Part shown: in pieces, positions 14,079 to 15,936 of the stretch
Position numbering within the stretch: position 1 is the stretch's first letter
Layout of the letters: each line of letters opens with the position of its first letter
Assembly: GCA_003353825.1 (NCBI GenBank)
Contig: PIVW01000083.1
Span: 1-15,936, forward strand
DNA: 15,936 bases
Reading direction: 5' to 3'
Origin: Chloroflexota bacterium
Lineage (GTDB): Bacteria; Chloroflexota; Anaerolineae; J102
Notes under the pieces: generated by a model
Database searches by the model: none
What the model was told of the DNA's origin: nothing
Seen by the model: the letters and a program-made list of their open reading frames with translations, nothing else
Translations under genes and position numbers: made by a program

Positions 14079-14108
14079 TTGTCTGCTTTCACAACCGTCG
14101 AGTACAAT
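14079..14108 (+). promoter_or_regulatory. Possible promoter for the phosphodiesterase and CBS genes
   Basis: TTGTCT (14079-14084), 18-bp spacer, TACAAT (14103-14108). The predicted start of transcription, about 14115, is 27 nt before the ATG at 14142. This favours that ATG over the in-frame TTG at 14079. Confidence 0.38.
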
Positions 14109-14141
14109 CAGGCTGACCTCCCCCCCGCTCAAGGCGTCCTC

Positions 14142-15035
14142 ATGAGTCGAGATATCCTCCTTCGCATCTTATTGTCGGTTTTCATTGCCATACTGATCTT
14201 TGCACTGCACCGTGTGATTACTGTAAGTCCGAGCAGTACCCCGCCCATGCTGTTGACCCGCCCGATCCTCTTCGCCCACCGCGGTGGTTCGGCTCTAGCA
14301 CCAGAGAATACCCTACCCGCCTTTCGTAATGGCGCCGAACTGGGAGCAGATGCTTTGGAGCTTGATGTACGCCTGACGGCAGATGGTGAGCTGGTTGTCG
14401 TTCATGATGAAAGCCTGGAACGCACCACCAATGGCATCGGCAACGTGCGGGACTCTACGTTATCAGAACTTAAGCGCCTTGATGCCGGCTACCGATTCAC
14501 AACTGATGATGGGGCCACCTATCCCTTTAGAGATCAGGGGATCACTATCCCCACAATCGCCGAGGTGTACAAGGCATTCCCAGACCTCTTAATCAATATC
14601 GACATCAAAGATCCGCTAAGCGAGGCTGCCGATCGGCTGGCCAAGGAAATCACGTCGGCAGATGCGGGTAATCGCACCATTGTAGCCAGCTTCCACAACG
14701 ACATTCTTGGTTATTTCCGCAGCATCGCCCCCGATGTTGCCACGGCCACCACTCCAAACGAGACACGTAATTTCTATCTCCTCAGTTTATTACGTCTATG
14801 GCGTTTCCATCGACCACTGGGTAACGCTTATCAGATCCCAACGAGATCAGGTCGGTTCCAATTGGATAGCTCCAAATATATCAACCATGCCCATCGCATG
14901 AACCAGCAAATACACTATTGGACCATTGATGATCCAGAGGAAATGCGCCGTTTGCTCGAACTAGGGGCCGACGGCATCATTACTGATCGGCCTGACCTGG
15001 CCGCCGAGGTATTCAAGGAGATGGGATTCAAGTAA
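14142..15035 (+). CDS. Membrane-anchored glycerophosphodiester phosphodiesterase
   Basis: Hydrolyses glycerophosphodiesters to glycerol-3-phosphate and an alcohol in a metal-dependent TIM barrel. ATG 14142 has AAGG seven nt upstream; the frame is open to TTG 14079, which is less likely. 297 residues. Residues 5-24 are one hydrophobic helix, so the catalytic domain is probably outside the membrane. Catalytic marks: F-A-H-R-G-G (His46, Arg47), A-P-E-N-T (Glu55), L-E-L-D-V-R-L-T-A-D-G (Glu73, Asp75), V-V-H-D (His88), L-E-R-T-T-N-G, and a late H-Y-W-T-I-D-D and G-A-D-G-I-I-T-D-R-P. The usual (I/V)-E-I-K metal ligand strand is N-I-D-I-K (153-157), a conservative Glu-to-Asp change. Substrates could include lipid-derived or glycosylated glycerophosphodiesters. 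The CBS gene follows after 38 bp, probably on the same transcript. Confidence 0.92.
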   Translation: MSRDILLRILLSVFIAILIFALHRVITVSPSSTPPMLLTRPILFAHRGGSALAPENTLPAFRNGAELGADALELDVRLTADGELVVVHDESLERTTNGIGNVRDSTLSELKRLDAGYRFTTDDGATYPFRDQGITIPTIAEVYKAFPDLLINIDIKDPLSEAADRLAKEITSADAGNRTIVASFHNDILGYFRSIAPDVATATTPNETRNFYLLSLLRLWRFHRPLGNAYQIPTRSGRFQLDSSKYINHAHRMNQQIHYWTIDDPEEMRRLLELGADGIITDRPDLAAEVFKEMGFK

Positions 15036-15293
15036 CGCGACATTTATAGTTTCTCACGGAATGCGAGGCCCGAATGCTCGTTAGAGATTTTATGACCCGA
15101 AAGGTAAAAACGGTTCAAACCAGTGCCACGATTGCCGAAGTTCGCCAACTTTTGGCAGTATCCAGATTCAGACGTGTACCAGTTGTGGATGCGAACCGTT
15201 TGGTTGGCATCATCGACGCCCATCATCTCGTTGGTCGGGGATCGGTGAAACACTGCATGGTTGCCAACCCGGTCACTGCACAACCAGATATGC

Positions 15294-15300
15294 CAATAGA
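15294..15300. repeat. Target site duplication of the MITE-like element (left copy; right copy 15424-15430)
   Basis: CAATAGA occurs directly at both outer edges of the inverted repeats. One copy is exactly what the uninterrupted CBS reading frame needs. Confidence 0.8.
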
Positions 15301-15423
15301 CTGAAAACTCTGGAAAAGTCTAAAACGGCTGTTCGCACCCCTATATACAGGGGGGTTTTGCTCATTCACATCTGTGTAAACGGGGGTAACAAATAGCTCA
15401 AAAAAGTTTTCCAGAGTTCTCAG
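15301..15423. mobile_element. MITE-like element, 123 bp, no coding capacity
   Basis: Terminal inverted repeats: CTGAAAACTCTGGAAAA (15301-15317) and TTTTCCAGAGTTCTCAG (15407-15423), 16 of 17 pairs. The ends are flanked by the identical 7-bp direct repeat CAATAGA (15294-15300 and 15424-15430), read as the target duplication. The interior holds a hairpin CCCCT-ATATAC-AGGGG (15338-15353) followed by GG and TTTT, which could act as a terminator. No open frame is present, so movement would need a transposase in trans. No second copy occurs in this window and the parent family is unknown. Confidence 0.85.
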
Positions 15424-15859
15424 CAATAGAAGAAGCGGCGCGGCTCATGGCCGACCATCAAGTCAGCGCCGTTCCGGTCATGGAGGATGACACCCTGGTC
15501 GGGATCATCACTCAGACCGATCTATTCCATATGGCCGTCGATGCTATGGGAACGAGGCGCTCAGGGGTGCGCGTCACCCTGCTCATTCCTGAGATCCGCT
15601 GTATGCTCGCCGATGTAATCAATGCCATCACCAATGCCGGCGGCTTTTTCGTGAGCCTTATCACAGTAGCCACACCCGATCCCAGCACCGATAGGGTCGC
15701 CATGAAAATCCAGGATATGACGCAGGCAGAGGTTGAAGATGAACTATCGGATCTGAGTGTGGAAGTCCTCGATGTTCGAAGCACCTAGTACCTCACCACA
15801 GAAGTTATGATAGGTGGGGTGGTGTCTGGTATCATGAATCATTCAAAAAGGAGTTCATG

Positions 15860-15936
15860 ATGGCAAAAAGATACATAATCAAGCTTAATTCCGAGGAAAA
15901 AGAACAATTGTTGACATTGACCCAACAAGGGACAAC
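15860..15936 (+). CDS. IS630-type transposase, N-terminus only (runs off the window)
   Basis: 25 codons are visible: M-A-K-R-Y-I-I-K-L-N-S-E-E-K-E-Q-L-L-T-L, then T-Q-Q-G-T. This resembles the opening of IS630-family transposases (M-x-R-K-Y-x-V-x-L-x-x-E-E-R-x-x-L), just before their helix-turn-helix domain. GGAG (15850-15853) is six nt before ATG 15860; the in-frame ATG at 15857 would leave only three. The element's left end should lie between the CBS stop (15788) and about 15840, where CCTCACC/GGTGGGG could form a hairpin, but the terminal repeat cannot be fixed without the other end. Confidence 0.6.
   Translation, partial: MAKRYIIKLNSEEKEQLLTLTQQGT

Larger units (their letters stand above)
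13840..14141. other. Divergent promoter region, 302 bp
   Basis: This spacer separates the minus-strand glycosyltransferase run from the plus-strand phosphodiesterase. It contains the -10 candidate for the former (13911-13916) and a promoter candidate for the latter (14079-14108). Between about 13940 and 14078 nothing else was recognised. Confidence 0.5.
15074..15788 (+). pseudogene. CBS-pair/ACT-like protein gene interrupted by a MITE-like insertion
   Basis: ATG 15074, GAGG (15065-15068) five nt upstream. The first part (76 codons to TGA 15302-15304) holds CBS domain 1: M-L-V-R-D-F-M-T-R, V-R-Q-L-L, R-V-P-V-V-D, L-V-G-I-I-D, and the start of CBS 2. The rest lies in another frame from 15447: M-A-D-H-Q-V-S-A-V-P-V-M, L-V-G-I-I-T-Q-T-D-L-F, then an ACT-like C-terminal domain (G-V-R-V-T-L-L-I-P with A-I-T-N-A-G-G-F-F-V-S). 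Deleting 15301-15430 (130 bp: the element plus one 7-bp repeat) joins M-P-I to E-E-A-A-R-L-M in one 194-codon frame, the layout of AcuB-like adenine-nucleotide-sensing regulators. As it stands, the product is a truncated single CBS domain ending P-I-D. The 3' half could be made only from an internal start, for which no ribosome site is visible. Confidence 0.88.

Noticed and set aside
14079..14141. TTG start of the phosphodiesterase at 14079
   Set aside because: It coincides with the likely -35 box and lacks a ribosome site; ATG 14142 begins just before the membrane helix.
15301..15423. Idea that the MITE is mobilised by the IS630-type transposase starting at 15860
   Set aside because: IS630 elements duplicate TA. 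Taking the TA inside CAATAGA as the target would leave unmatched outer ends (GACTG against TTGCTG), whereas the 7-bp duplication gives clean matching ends.
1..15936. CRISPR arrays, tRNA, rRNA and known riboswitches
   Set aside because: No regularly spaced direct repeats and no recognisable cloverleaf or rRNA core sequence were seen on either strand by eye.

Overview
The window looks like a stretch of chromosome from a Chloroflexota bacterium, probably Anaerolineae- or Caldilinea-like. This is an inference from gene content: GAF and class III cyclase modules of the 'ESGFSLGG...FSDIRSFTT' type, an MFS/cyclic-nucleotide-binding fusion, a eukaryotic-type UTP-glucose-1-phosphate uridylyltransferase, a short IS200-like element and a repeat-containing lipoprotein. 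No rRNA, tRNA or CRISPR array was seen.

Layout. 1-2066 (+) is the 3' part of a molybdenum hydroxylase large subunit (xanthine dehydrogenase/aldehyde oxidase family). 2263-3243 (+) is a lipoprotein made of two copies of one ~130-residue unit, closed by a clear intrinsic terminator (3388-3432). 3844-4323 (+) is a small two-helix membrane protein behind a strong extended -10 promoter, followed by a membrane-anchored J-domain protein (4516-4968); conspicuous RNA hairpins lie between them. 5485-7568 (+) is a decayed second-messenger locus: an MFS transporter reduced by internal deletion to its first three helices plus an intact-looking cNMP-binding domain, then a GAF/class III cyclase gene with an in-frame stop and a collapsed second GAF domain. 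About 7617-8285 is an IS200-like insertion with an intact Y1 transposase on the minus strand.

13839-8457 on the minus strand is a four-gene operon-like run: GT4 glycosyltransferase, UDP-glucose pyrophosphorylase, membrane-anchored alpha/beta hydrolase, ABC-F ATPase. The first two could supply and use a nucleotide sugar, perhaps for a glycolipid or glycan (inference). Diverging from it on the plus strand are a membrane-anchored glycerophosphodiester phosphodiesterase (14142-15035) and a CBS-pair/ACT-like protein (15074-15788).

The clearest new observation is in this last gene. It is split by a 123-bp non-coding element (15301-15423) with 17-bp terminal inverted repeats, flanked by a perfect 7-bp direct repeat. 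Removing the element and one repeat restores one continuous CBS-CBS-ACT reading frame, so this is a recent MITE-like insertion. The window ends in the first 25 codons of an IS630-type transposase. Two mobile elements, one MITE and one multiply deleted signalling locus in 10 kb mark the right half as a zone of active genome erosion.
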